Shown: piece after piece, positions 34,790 through 46,126 of the stretch | How the letters are laid out: each line of letters starts with the position of its first letter | How positions within the stretch are numbered: the first letter of the stretch is position 1 | From: Megamerina dolium | Lineage: Eukaryota; Arthropoda; Insecta; Diptera; Megamerinidae | Reading direction: 5' to 3' | NCBI GenBank assembly: GCA_963854835.1 | Contig: OY978530.1 | Location: 25,573,637-25,637,636 of the forward strand | Length of the DNA stretch: 64,000 nt | Position numbers and translations under genes: made by a program | Notes under the pieces: generated by a model | The model's input: the letters and a program-made list of their open reading frames with translations, nothing else | Databases searched by the model: none | What the model was told of the DNA's origin: nothing

Positions 34790-35195
34790 GTCGCGTTACT
34801 GAACTGAGCAGATCCCTGATTTGGTTGTTGATTGATCGTTGCGGTAGTCGCATTGCTTCAGTTAACTTCCTGATTGCCTCACCTAATTCCGACATGATAT
34901 CGATACTCGATTGGGTCGTTGTAGCCATAGGCGTGTTATCTTGCATCGCAGGTGGCGAAGACTTTGCTCTTGCTGGCTTTTCCGCAGTTTTCGGCGACCG
35001 CACCAATCTTGGTGCACGCTTAAAAAGGTCAACTTCGACAGTTTTGCCATTTTCACTCGGGATCGGTGTCTTTTTGGACGGCTCAGCTCCAGGTATCTTG
35101 CTACCACCATCGCAAGGACTTTGAGTACCACTGCTCATGATGATGCCATCTATATTGCTGCTATTGTTTTTGTTAATTCTCAATTTGTTCTCCAT
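34790..35195 (-). pseudogene. R1-type ORF1, N-terminal part
   Basis: The start ATG at 35195 (MENKLRINKNN) is followed by a low-complexity Ser/Pro/Lys region and a helical segment (MSELGEAIRKLTEAM). The zinc knuckles expected at the C-terminus are absent. The frame runs straight into endonuclease sequence, showing a deletion at about 34790. Confidence 0.6.
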
Positions 35196-35232
35196 TTACT
35201 TTCTGTACAAGCGTATCGTGTGTAGGGGGGCT

Positions 35233-35258
35233 GGCCGTGTGCGTGTGTGTGTGTGTGA
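35233..35258. repeat. (GT)n microsatellite
   Basis: About ten GT units near the 5' end of the R1 element. Confidence 0.8.
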
Positions 35259-36049
35259 TCTCTTGTGAGAGAATATTTTGACAAATTTATACTCATATAC
35301 TCATTTACATATTTATTTTTACTCATTTACAAATTAGTTAAAACATGAGAACCAGATGGGCGATAAAAAGGATAAATTCGAACTAAACAAATTCTTAGAA
35401 TGTCGTAATATTAGTCTAAGCAAATAATAATTCTTTGCCTGGGCCCTGTCTTTGCTGTTTTTACCCTTTACGAGCATTACCCCACTCTCCGCAATGATTA
35501 TGACATTGTGCTGCTATTATCCTATTGTCATTAATAAACATAATCCTCTTCTTCCCTTTCTAATCTATATATGAGAACATATTTTCATATGATTATGTGT
35601 ATTGTTCCTAATTACTATCGTGTCTTCTATTTGTATGGTTGTTCTCATCGTCGCCATGCCTATTGTAATTTATTTTAACATACTTTGTATTGTCCGTTAT
35701 TGTTATCATGATCATTTTCCTCCTGTATTAATATTTTTTAACACTGATAATTTTGTTTATAATTACACAAATTGGGGGGCAACAGTTATGAACCTCAAAG
35801 ATGCTTTTAACTGAAACCTGAAATTTGATACTTCTGTATAAGTATATAATAAAATGTAAAATAGTTTGGTTATGTTTGCATCTGACAATGTTGATATCTT
35901 CAACACCTTATAGTAAAAAACAAACATGTTTAGATTATTATTATTGTTTATGTTATTGTATGTATGTATAATTACTATTATAACAGCCTTATAAAACACA
36001 CATTTGCCCACTACCACTTTTGATTTTAAAGACCTCAATAATTAACGTT
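35259..36049. other. Unassigned AT-rich region
   Basis: No domain or terminal repeat recognised. It ends at a candidate target duplication for Jockey C. Confidence 0.4.
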
Positions 36050-36300
36050 AGTTAATAAAGTCGTGAAAGTCACCAACAAGAGTGGACGTGTTTCGCATCT
36101 CTCCTTTGATAGAGTCGGAAAAGTGATTGATTTCGGTAAAAAAAAAAAAATTTTAAATATACTGCGAAAAGACGCTAAGAAAACTCAATTAGTTATTTTT
36201 GTGATTTTGTTTTTATTGCTTATACAAATAAACATAAAGAACATTAAAATCAAAGAAAATAAAAAATAATAATATCGTTTGCAAACATTTTGTTTGTAAT

Positions 36301-37865
36301 ATGAGTGTTCAGCGCTCTCCTCTCCGGCAACGGCAATCGCCTGTTAATGTGTGTGTAAACAATAATTTGCAATCACCCGCGCAAACCCCCCCGATAAGTG
36401 CATTATAAAAAAAACAGTTGATACACACTGCACAAGTGAAAGTAACAGTGCAAATCTTTTGACTGCACATATTACTCACTCTAACACTACATCAAAATTT
36501 GCAACAACAATAAATACAGACAAAAAAAATAATTTGTTCTCTCGTGATATACTATCTCCCTCTATACCGTGGAGTGTACAATGCGCTTCTCCTGCTGTAA
36601 CACCAACAGCTACAACATCAAAGCAAACAAATAACGGCCCTTCTACTTTTAATAAAGAACCAGTTGCTATTCAAACTGGAATTGAGCGCTACATTACTGT
36701 AGTAAAGCGAAAAAGAAGTCCCCAAAATTCAAAACAAATGAATTCAACAAAAATTCAAAAGCACAACACTGCCCCTATTAGTTCGGAAAATAGATACGCT
36801 CTGCTTTCAGGTGATGAAAGTGACGAAAATATTATCTCCAAGAAAAATTTCAAACCCCACCCCTTTTCTTAAGAGAACGCAACTCAGATAAGTTGATTTC
36901 TAGAATTACAAGTCTTATAGGACCAAAGAATTTCCAGGTTGTTCCTATTCGCAAAGGCCAAATTGAGGAAACGAAAGTGCAAATCTACAGCGAAACTCAT
37001 TATCGCAAAGTAATTGCGGAATTTGATGCTGTAAAAAAGAATTACTACACATATCAGCTAAAAAGTAGTAAGGCTTAATCGTTGTACTCAAAGGCGTCGA
37101 ACCCAACGTTGATATTAACGAAATCAAACTTGCCCTTCAGGAAGACGGGTTTCAAGCCAAAACAGTATTCAACATTCTCAACAAGAGCAATATACCTCAA
37201 CCGTTATATCGTATTGAGCTTCAGCCTGAAACAAAACCCCTAAAAAAAGGTGAAGTACACCCCATATATAAAATTCGATATTTATTGCATCGCAAAATCA
37301 CAATCGAAGAACCCCATAAGAGAACTGGACCTCCTCAGTGCAGTAACTGCCAAGAATATGGACATACTAAGACATATTGTACCCTGCCAACTGTTTGTGT
37401 GATTTGTGGAGATCTCCATAAATCAAACATATGCCCAAAATCTAAAGGCGATGCTAGCATGAAAAAATGCAGCAATTGTGGAGGTAATCACACCGCAAAT
37501 TATAGAGGTTGCCCAGTATATACAACCCTAAAGCTAAATTTCTCCGCTAGCAATCAACCTCTAAAACCAGTTGAGCAAACTCAGATAGCCAAAATATTGA
37601 TGCAACACAATTCTTCTCTGCAATCCCAAACAAGAATCAAACCAATTCATACGCTAGCGTGTTAAAACAAAACCCACACCAACAAAGCAATGTAAATAAT
37701 GAGCAGAAACACTCACTGCCCACCCAACAGCCAAGTACCCTTGAACATTTGCTTCAAACATTAATTCAGAATATGAACCAATTCATGAACTCAATGCAAA
37801 CAATGATGCAAGAAATGATGAAAAATCAATCGATGTTACTCCAAACATTGCTATCCAGACCATGA
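36301..37865 (+). pseudogene. Jockey C ORF1 (gag-like) with three zinc knuckles
   Basis: It starts MSVQRSPLRQRQ at 36301. A Thr/Ser-rich N-terminal region follows, then a PRE-type region about 36893-37280 (SLIGPKNFQVVPI, and VEPNVDINEIKLALQEDGFQ in a shifted frame). Three Cys/His knuckles lie at about 37339-37520: CSNCQEYGHTKTYC, CVICGDLHKSNICP and CSNCGGNHTANYRGC. A Gln/Met-rich coiled tail (MNSMQTMMQEMMKNQSM) ends at a TGA that overlaps the ORF2 ATG (ATGA at 37862-37865). Stops near 36407, 36870 and 37076 and a shift near 37660 disable it. Confidence 0.85.
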
Positions 37866-39133
37866 GTTGCCTCAAGATATGCCACTGGAACGCCAACGGC
37901 TTAAGCCAGCACCGTTTGGAGCTAATTCAATTCCTTGAATCCAGCCAGATCGACATAATGACGATATCTGAGACCCATTTCACTGACAAAAATTGCTACC
38001 AAATACCATATTACAAACTGTACACCACAAATCATCCACATGGTAAGGCACGCGGAGGAACTGCCATATTGATAAAAAGCAGAATAAAATATCATGTTCT
38101 CGAAGATTTCAGTAGCGTCTACTTGCAAGCAACATCTATATGTCTGGAAGAATACATCTCTAAACTAGTAATATCTGCGATATACTGTCCCCCAAGATAC
38201 AGTATTACCGAACAGCAATATAAAGAATTTTTCTGAACTCTTGGTAACAAATTCTTGATTGCTGGCGATTTCAACGCCAAACACACTCACCGGGGTTTCC
38301 GCTTAATAACTCCAAAAGGCAGAAGACTATGTTCAATCATCACTAACCACGACTACGATGTTATTTCAAATGGTCAACCGACATATTGGCCGACGGACAA
38401 GAGGAAAATACCCGATCTCATAGACTTTGGAGTCGCCAAAGGTTTGCAGATGGAAAATATATCCACAGAGTGTAATTATGATCTATCATCTGACCACTCA
38501 CCCACGGTAATATCTATAAAATCACCAAGCCCACAATGCAATTGCGTTAGAAAGAAAACAGACTGGTTAAAACTCAAGAAAAATATAAATTCCCATCTTC
38601 CTCTGAGTACTGTATTAAGAAATGGACACGATGTAGACTCAGCACTCAAAAAATTCATCCAGCTGCTCTCATTAGCTCTCAGCTCAGCCACCTGCACAAA
38701 GGTATGCAAGCAATCAAACTATAGCCCATACACACCAGCCGATATTGAATTGCTAGTAAGACAGAAAAGAAGATCCGAAGACAATGGCAAGAATTCACCG
38801 AATCTGATAACACAGCTACAGCACTGCACTCGAAAGTTAAAGAAAGCCTTAAAAAATAAAAACAACAAAGAGTTGGAAGATCACATAGGCAAAGTAACAC
38901 CTGGTAAAACGTCAGAATACTCTTTGTGGAAATCAGCAAAAAACTCAAATCGGCCAATTCTCACTGATTCCCCCATCCGTTTGAGTGACGGTAATTGGGC
39001 TAGAAGCAACTGTGAGAAGGGTTTGGCTTTTGCAAAACACCTAAAAAGTGTGTTTACACCCAATCTACCCTCTTCACAGTCATCATTACCAAAATTAACT
39101 TCTCAAACTTGCTCAATAACGCTCAAAATTTAA
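37862..39133 (+). pseudogene. Jockey C ORF2: endonuclease and linker, one stop
   Basis: LKICHWNANGLSQHRLEL (Asn), IDIMTISETHF (Glu), GKARGGTAILIKS, then a TGA at about 38234, followed by FLIAGDFNAKHTHRGF (Asp, Asn), QPTYWPTDKRKIPDLIDF and LSSDHSPTVIS (Asp-His pair). All catalytic residues of the APE-type endonuclease are present apart from the stop. The linker ends at about 39130, where a frameshift separates it from the RT. Confidence 0.9.
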
Positions 39134-40504
39134 AAAAACGACATATTCAAAACAATTTATAAAGATTTAAACCCAAAAAAATCACCTGGTCCAGATAAAA
39201 TTACCGGTAAAATGATAAAAGAGCTACCTCCGGCTTCAGTAATTCATCTCATGCACATTTTCAATGCTATCCTTCGTATTAAACACTATCCCAAATGCTG
39301 GAAAACTTCAAAAATTATTATGATAGCAAAACCAGGAAAAGACCCTACAAAGGTTGCATCGTACAGACCTATCAGCCTCCTGCCTCTACTCTCTAAAGTA
39401 TTCGAAAAGCTACATGTCATGAATATAACTCCATTTATTAATCTCAACCAACTGATTCCTCAACATCAGTTTGGATTTAGAAAACAGCACGGCACAATAG
39501 AACAAGTCCACCGCATTGTAACTCTGATAAGGAACACTTTTGAAAAAAAAAAGTTTTGCTCAGCTGTCTTTCTTGATATCACTCAAGCTTTCGATAAAAT
39601 ATGGCACGATGGCCTTATTTACAAACTCAAACTATTACTGCCTGCAAATGTCTCCTCATTGCTTAGTAGTTACTTCACGAAAAGACAATTTCTCTTACAT
39701 CACAAGGATTACACAACAAATCCATTGGATATTCACGCTGGCGTTCCTCAAGGAAGCGTTTTGGGCCCCTTACTGTATCTCTTATACACTACAGATATGC
39801 CGAGCAATAACTATACATTTATATCGACCTTTGCAGATGATACGGCAATATTGTGCTCTCGCTCTAACCCCATAGAAGCTACTAAACTCCTGCAGACTCA
39901 TATCGATTCTCTCGAAATCTGGCTAGCAAAATGGCGTATAAAAGTCAATGAATCAAAGAGCGTACATGTAACCTTCACGCTAAGGCTAGATACATGTCCC
40001 CCACTTAAAATTAATGGCCAATTAGTTCCACAATGTTCCTCAACAAAGTACTTGGGTATTCACCTCGACAGAAGGCTGACCTGGAAAAATCACATAGAGG
40101 CAAAGAAAACTCAGATCAAGCTTAAAATTAATCAGTTATGGTGGCTGTTACACAAAAGATCAAAGTTGAATCTCGAAAACAAAGTGCTATTATATAAAGC
40201 AATCCTGAAGCCAATCTGGACTTATGGTATTCAGTTTTGGGGCACCGCATCTCCCTCTAATATCGAAAAATTGCAGCGAATACAATCCAAGTGTCTGCGA
40301 ATTATTGTAAATGCGCCTTGGTATATGAGGAACGTTAACATCCATCGAGATTTAAATGTACCCACAATTTCTGAGGAAGTTGCAATGTCCTGCAGAAGCT
40401 ACATTCAAAAATTACACAGTCATCCGAATCCCCTTGCTAGGCAATTGTTGCTGAGCACGGGGCATCGTCGATTAAAAAGAAAAGACACACTGAATATGCT
40501 GTGA
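39134..40504 (+). pseudogene. Jockey C ORF2: reverse transcriptase (430 open codons)
   Basis: The open RT frame holds SPGPDKITGKMIKELP, GKDPTKVASYRPISLLPLLS, HQFGFRKQHGTIEQVHRIV, AVFLDITQAFDKIWHDGL (motif A), HAGVPQGSVLGPLLYLLYTT and STFADDTAILCSR (catalytic FADD, near 39830). KYLGIHLDRRLTWKNHI and a C-terminal LQRIQSKCLRIIVNAPW segment follow. The domain is intact, but it is fused to a disrupted upstream part, so full ORF2 translation would need a frameshift. Confidence 0.92.
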
Positions 40505-40651
40505 AATTGCTGTACCTCGCGACTCAACAAATTGTGATGGAACATTGGGAATTTTTTTAGTTAGTTTGTAAGGTTTGAGCACTTATTGTTAGTTTCTAAG
40601 TAATTTTAGAAATATCCAATAAATAAAGCATGAAAAAAAAAAAAGTTAATA

Positions 40652-41053
40652 TTAGTCCAGTTAGTGTTAGTGTTATTCCCTGTGTTATCTACTCAAGACA
40701 GGTTAAATTCGTAAATTTGTTTACGCAGCAATGGGTTAGGAGTTGACACAGATTTAGCACGTAAAGTATTTAACACAGCAATTTTGTAGGGTTAATTTGT
40801 TTTGTGTCTGTCTGTCGAAAAATGTAAATAAAATTGTTATAAATAAGAAAGTTAATTTGTGAATATGTATTCGCATCTGAGAAATAATTAAGATCATAAA
40901 CGAATTACTTTTCTCGGATGACGATGAAGAAATTGTTGAGTACATTGCTGGGGACTTATTAAACAAAACGGTTGCAGAGCGAAGTGATAAAGCGTTTCAT
41001 AGGAGATTTCCCCTTAAAAACGGTTGTGGTCCTATTGGACAAGATAAAAATGT
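40652..41053. other. Unassigned region between Jockey C and the env relic
   Basis: One frame has an acidic run (ELLFSDDDEEIVEYI) near 40905-40950, but no family is recognised. It may belong to the degraded retroelement to the right. Confidence 0.35.
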
Positions 41054-42250
41054 GTGTTATCGGAAATAAGGACGTGCAAGAATTTTCCTACATATGTGCC
41101 ACCATCAACTAATGCGTTGGGTAAACAGAAACAACGCACCACAAACTCGGATGAAAATCCTGGTCCAGCCAAACGGTCACAAATTTTGGCAAAATCAGCA
41201 CTCTTCGCAGTACTATTGATATGCTTATTCATACCCTGCTTTTCGTCGCCGTCGATACCAATCCAACAGTTCAACTCTGGGGTCTATTATGAAAGAATTG
41301 GTTCACCGAATATCATCAACATTGATTGGATTAATCACATACGTAGAAATAAAATAAAACCGTAATAAAATCATTTTGTGTAATGTTGCAAAAACCCTCT
41401 TCACATTGCCAGACGTCTGCGATGTTGGTCGAACCGCTAACCATAGACTTGCAACACAAAAATCATCTTCATAAAAATCATCACGGTGCCAGATCTAAGA
41501 GAGGAGCGAACAACATTCTGGGCAATGTAGCGAGCTCCTTGTTTGGGGTAGTACACTAGACTATGCAGAAGAAACATTTGTCGGTGTTGATAAAAAATCA
41601 AACGTCATTTCTCGACAATGCAATCAACATCATCAACAAAAGCCAAAAATAAATTGAAACCGAATTTCGTAGGATCGAAGAATTCATGGATGGATTGAAT
41701 GAAACGTTCCGCAGGCTGCAAAAAGAAATTCTAAAGGAAGAACAGGACCGACTCATCAATGAACTAGCGACTTAGACGTTGGTTGAAATAATATATTTAC
41801 ATCAAATACAGGATTCGTTCCTGGATATCTTGACTGATACAGATCATGATGATCTGATCGCACTATACCATTTGCTGACGATTAAGGGAAAGGCAGTACA
41901 AACTCTTGTCATATTTGAAGGATCCCGTTGATCACGCATGACGACTTTGAACTATTTTCATTAACAGCTGTTCCATGGCAGTGGATAAATTCATCAAACT
42001 TAGAACAAACTTTCCGTTCCTCACCGTGAATTTATATCATGATCAATACCATCCAATAAGTGCAGAGATCTTCACAGCTGCATATCAACCAAAGCGGAAC
42101 ATTGCTTATGTCAACAACAACACCCACTTTATAATTATGGTCAAAAGTTGGCCAAGGCGAAATGAGTTTATTAAATCAAGCCACAGCGAATCCGCAGTGC
42201 AACATCGAGGACGCGGAAAATGGGCTACAATAGTTTCAACTACATGACCC
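41054..42250 (+). pseudogene. Errantivirus-type (gypsy-group) envelope gene relic
   Basis: Successive frames show a hydrophobic signal-like segment (about 41205-41245), a basic furin-type cleavage motif (near 41500) followed by a hydrophobic fusion-peptide-like stretch, a coiled region (about 41600-41770) and degraded ectodomain sequence to about 42250. This is the plan of insect endogenous-retrovirus envelope proteins related to baculovirus F proteins. Many stops and frameshifts interrupt it and no transmembrane end is seen, so it cannot make an envelope protein. The matching gag and pol are not identifiable nearby. Confidence 0.6.
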
Positions 42251-42389
42251 CAATATGAGGTTGTATTCCATGAACGATACAACTACAATCAACGCAGTCT
42301 GTGGAACGACAATAACTACATTAGTGGTGAGACACTCAGGAGTCTTAAAAATGATGGACGATTGCACAGTAAAACAAAAACGAAGGTCT

Positions 42390-43252
42390 ATCCTCGGGTA
42401 TAGCAGTCTACAAACAAAAACCCACTATGCCTATATTGCAATGGCGCACATGCCAGAGTTAACCACGATTCTAAAACCCATTAAGGAGAACATCAGCCAG
42501 ATCACAGTATCTATTCTGGCGATTGAACGCACTCGTCTTAACTCTGAGGTTAATATATTAATTAACAACCGAGCAGCCATTAAAGCAATAGTAGCTGCAT
42601 CGACAAACTCACAATGTGTACGATAGTGTAGAACGTGGATGGATAGACTATGCGTTGACAGACATGTCACCATCTATTGGGTACCGTGACATAAGGGAAT
42701 TGAGGGGAATGAAAAAGTGGACGCACTTGCAAAAGCTGGCGCAGGCCTGTCGGAGGTCAGCTCGTTATACATACATCCTCCCTTCTTTCCACATTGAAAA
42801 TAGAGATTGACGTAGCAATGATTCAAGAAGCGGAGTCCTTGAGGCAGGGATTAACCCTCTGCAAGACTCCAAAAATCATGCTTCGCACATACACCGACTA
42901 CATTTTATCACTCCCAAGACAGGATTGTAAATTACTGGTTAGGGTTCTTAGAGGACACTGCCTTACTCCGTCTTACGCTGCAAAAATTGGTCTGGTACAA
43001 AGCGATACATGTGCCACATGCAACGAGGTCAATGCTAGCCATCTACAGATCGTGCTTCAACTACCTTGGAGCTGCGTCTTTTCCAATCTAGGAAACCATT
43101 GCAGGTCACAAAGATAGTTATTTATTGAAACTCGCAAAAAATGTATAAAACTCAAAATATAAGCAATTAAATTCACTTAGTAACACAATGGACCGGTGTT
43201 GGTCTTCGTGAGATCTTATAGATCAGCCAAGCAAACCTAACCTAACCTAACT
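42390..43252 (+). pseudogene. LINE 3' fragment: RNase H, zinc segment and CCTAA tail
   Basis: With frameshifts it reads AIKAI (Asp block replaced by NNR), then YWVP, KGIEGNEKVDALAKAGAG (RNase H His/Asp block) near 42680-42750, and a C-terminal CATCNEVNASHLQI segment near 43013-43055. The 3' UTR ends in three CCTAA units (43234-43251). It belongs to the LOA/I group with RNase H but to a different family from 23231-25230. Confidence 0.65.
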
Positions 43253-43811
43253 TCACCTACGCAGTAGAGAATGGTAATACATAACATAAGTAATATATAC
43301 ATAAGTAGAAGAGTCTGTTGTTAATACAAAACAATTTTCTTTTTTGCTTATTTGGTATTTTTGCTTATTCAATAACAAAATATTCAGTGCATGTTGCATA
43401 ACAAATTTTGTATTCTCACAGACGAAATTCTGCACCTTTGAACGGTAGCTTACAAAAGTGCCACATTAGTGTTTCCTACGAGAAATAGGTTAGGCAACTT
43501 GCACTGAAAAACATCTTGTTTAGAAATATATTCATTTCTTTGACAAATGAATTGATTTCTGTTTTATCAGCAAAGGTTGAAACAACTGATATTTTGCAAT
43601 TATTATCCATTTTCCTTGGTACGAGCACGGGGATACAGCATTGAACACCAGTACTCTTGGCACAAGCACCAGAGTATAATTCGGTAACAACAAAACAGTT
43701 GCCTCCAAAAACAATACCAACCAAAATAAAAGTTGCTCGAATATACTAACTCGGTTCAGATAGCTGTTCTGCTGCTTGGGTTAAAAAAATAACAATTTAT
43801 CTCTGAGCTAC
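43253..43811. other. Unassigned region
   Basis: Short minus-strand frames (for example 43476-43724) are not recognisable. It is bounded by CCTAA and TTAGG tails facing each other. Confidence 0.4.
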
Positions 43812-44060
43812 TTAGGTTAGGTTAGGTTAATGTGCCTGCCCTCTCACTGAGAGGACACATAGGCCCTTTGTGATACCACCAACCTGTTCTTCCAGTACTG
43901 ATGTGCGTGTTAAATTTATGAACAGTATTAGAAGGGACTTACATATATTCCGAACGGCAAAACCCTTGTGACAAGACTTTTTTCAGCTTTGTCACAGAGC
44001 TCTTTAAGAAGCTTTTCATGGCAAAGAGTTACTGCCGGAAAAATTGGAAGAACACATAAC
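43812..44060 (-). mobile_element. SINE copy with a CCTAA tail (head truncated)
   Basis: It matches the body of the SINE at 10840-11085 in inverse orientation: a TTACTGCCGGAA block, AAGAAGCTTTTCATGG, GAGCTCTTTAAG, TTCCGAACGGCAA and CACATAGGCCCTTTG. The 3' end on the minus strand is (CCTAA)n, seen here as TTAGGTTAGGTTAGG (43812-43826). The tRNA-like head is absent. Confidence 0.75.
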
Positions 44061-44496
44061 ACAGTAATTTAGAGGCAACTTCGTCATGGTTTCTATATCA
44101 TATGTACACGATAATATACTCAATTTATGCATTTAGTTATTTAGTTATTTCAATTATATTCCTTCAAATCAACCAAAACAATCATAAATCAAACGGGTTT
44201 AAAGTGTGATAAGGTTTATACATTTTTCTCTTTTTTTTATTATAAATTTTTAAATTATATCTTTAATATCAATAACTTTAAGTAATGGTCGATAGGGTTG
44301 TAGTGTTACGTACCAGCATCTTGATAAGGGAATTTGAAATATGAAAAGTGGTCGATCAGATGATGATTAATAAAAAGACCAGAAATTAGAAAACGGAGAG
44401 TTTGCTAGTGAAGGAGAAAACAAATATAGTAGACGCTCACAAATTATAACCACTTCTCAATTGAGGTATTGACAGTATTTTTTACTATTTTTTAAT
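44061..44496. other. Unassigned AT-rich region
   Basis: Nothing supported. Confidence 0.4.
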
Positions 44497-44840
44497 TTAA
44501 TCTGTTATACAAGATTGTATTTTTGGTTTATTATATAGAGATATTACCATATCATTACGAATCGCTAAAAGAGTAGGTACGTGCTTAGGTGAACTCTTTT
44601 TGCAGCACATAATTAAGTTATTTGCACTCTCGATAGCAAGAGAATAAAATATGACTGCTTCGATTTCAACTATTTTCTCATGGCCAATGTATTCACCATC
44701 TGAAAAATAATCGCCTTTCATCGACATTTGCGATTCGGTTAGTCCCATTTCAGCGACTTTCTTGTGGAGAGTGCATATGAACGGAGTTATTACCTCAACA
44801 TTAAGGGAACGTATTTCGCCACAAATTTCTGTTTATCTGC
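44497..44840 (-). CDS. Unrecognised open frame, about 110 codons
   Basis: Open on the minus strand from about 44840 to a stop at 44497, with an internal ATG at 44748 (MGLTESQMSMKGDYFSDGEY). The sequence is protein-like, with VEIEAVIFYSLAIESANNLI and a Cys-Cys-Lys-Lys stretch, but I cannot place it in a family. It could be an exon or part of an LTR element; an LTR-like sequence follows on the right. Confidence 0.3.
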
Positions 44841-44984
44841 ACTTCTTTTCTCGTTGAGTCAAGATTATATTAAGGTTATACATATTGTAACCAGCATCGG
44901 TGGTTGGTTATCATCACTAATTGTGAATGGTAGGAGTAATGGCATCGAAACGAATGTCAACAAAAAGAAATAGGCGATTACCAG

Positions 44985-45320
44985 AACAAGCCAATGAGAA
45001 AGAAAGAGAAGAATCTCGGCTACGATAAAGTAAGATTCTGGAGTGTTGCTGCAGAGTATAAATAGGGACAGTTGTTGACAAATGCAATGAATTAAGTTCC
45101 GAAAGTGATTGCGCAAACATTAATACAATATCAAATGCAAAAATTGAAAGTACATTAAAAAGTTATTGTAAATATTTGATAGTAAATAAAGCTGATTAAA
45201 TAAATTGTTGCTGTATATAGTTGTACAAAATAAGAGTTGCAATTATTTTTGACAGAATCCAGCGATCGAACAAGGTTGAATCGAGTAGAATTAGACGTTC
45301 ACAAAATAAAAACGAAACAA
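44985..45320 (+). repeat. LTR relic with core promoter
   Basis: It shares blocks with 51300-51570: GATTAAATAAATTGTTG, CCAGCGATCGAACAAGG and ACAAAATAAAAAC at the end. A TATA box (TATAAATAGGG, about 45057-45067) lies upstream, and the same box with the same context occurs at 62020-62050. No primer-binding site follows, so this is a solo or broken LTR. Confidence 0.6.
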
Positions 45321-45540
45321 TATTTAGTTAAATATTGATATTAAATTTGTTACTCTAATATTATTGTTTTTTGTATACTTAAGGGAACAGGGACGTAGGT
45401 TGGGAGAGAAACATATCGATAAATAGTATAAATAATATGTATACTAAGGGATCCCAACTAGTTGTAGGGATCCGGGGTATTACCGAATAATTAGTTACAG
45501 GTTAAAATGAATTGCATATATTAATACCATAAATAGTGGG
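45321..45540. other. Unassigned
   Basis: A near-palindrome around GGATCCC-AACTAGTT-GTAGGGATCC at 45448-45473 is the only visible structure. Confidence 0.4.
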
Positions 45541-45544
45541 TTCT

Positions 45545-45855
45545 ATAGCTCTATGATTCGTGCGTTGGCCTTCTGAGCTATAGGTCGTATGTCCACTACC
45601 CTGCTGAGAAATCAATTTTAATATTGAAACAGTACCCACCTATCGGAAAGCAATTGGGAATTCTTCCGGCAGTAACAATTTGCTATAGAAACTATTCTAA
45701 AAGAACTCTGTGATATGGATGGGTTTTGCCGTTTGGAACTTGCTAATATAAGTAGACCACTTTTAATGTGATCAAAAATGTTAACACGCATCAGAGTACT
45801 GGAGGAGAAGGATAGATAAAGGGTACTTCCGAGCCTAAATATGCCACACGCATGC
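45545..45855 (+). mobile_element. SINE copy (full length but diverged)
   Basis: The degenerate tRNA-like head (GCGTTGGCCTTCTGAGCTATAGGTC) is followed by the family body: CAGTACCCACCTATCGG, GCAATTGGGAATTCTTCC, AGAACTCTGTGA, GCCGTTTGGAAC and a TATGCCACA end. It is collinear with the SINE at 10732-11092. Confidence 0.8.
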
Positions 45856-46122
45856 AATACATATATGCAAACGTATATACAATATTCCATTTAGGACAAC
45901 AATATTTGCCTCGAAGATTGACATCACGCTGCGTAATAATTTCTTTAGAAATGATGAACTGTCCCACTGTTTCTTGTAGCTCCAATACGAAGTTAAATTT
46001 TTGTTAACTTTAAACCACAACACATAGATACCCTTTCTCTTAGTACAAGCATAACAGACAAGTAGATTAATATTGTGATGCGTAATTATTGTCACAGCAA
46101 ATGGGCAAGCCACACTCACTTA
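45856..46122. other. Unassigned
   Basis: No supported feature. Confidence 0.4.
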
Positions 46123-46126
46123 TTAA

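Larger units (their letters stand above)
32862..35230 (-). mobile_element. R1-clade LINE, multiply deleted
   Basis: Minus-strand order: ORF1 N-terminus (35195 down), endonuclease from its middle, RT, then RT C-terminus. The 3' end stops exactly where the CR1 tail ends. R1 elements classically target 28S rDNA; no rDNA is present here, so this copy is outside the usual target or belongs to a non-rDNA branch. Confidence 0.8.
36058..40644 (+). mobile_element. Jockey-clade LINE, nearly full length (element C)
   Basis: It carries ORF1, ORF2, a 3' UTR with AATAAA-type signals at 40618-40627 and a 12-base poly-A at 40633-40644. The sequence AGTTAATA at 36050-36057 recurs right after the poly-A (40644-40651) and is a plausible target duplication, giving an element of about 4.6 kb with a 5' UTR of about 240 bp. 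A truncated sibling lies at 59225-60298. Stops in both frames make it inactive. Confidence 0.85.

Noticed and set aside
36063..36269. A 68-codon frame upstream of Jockey C ORF1
   Set aside because: Low-complexity Lys/Ile-rich sequence within the likely 5' UTR; no ORF1-like motif.
43812..43829. Internal telomere (TTAGG)n
   Set aside because: Only three units, and they form the tail of a SINE; a similar short run ends a LINE at 43234.
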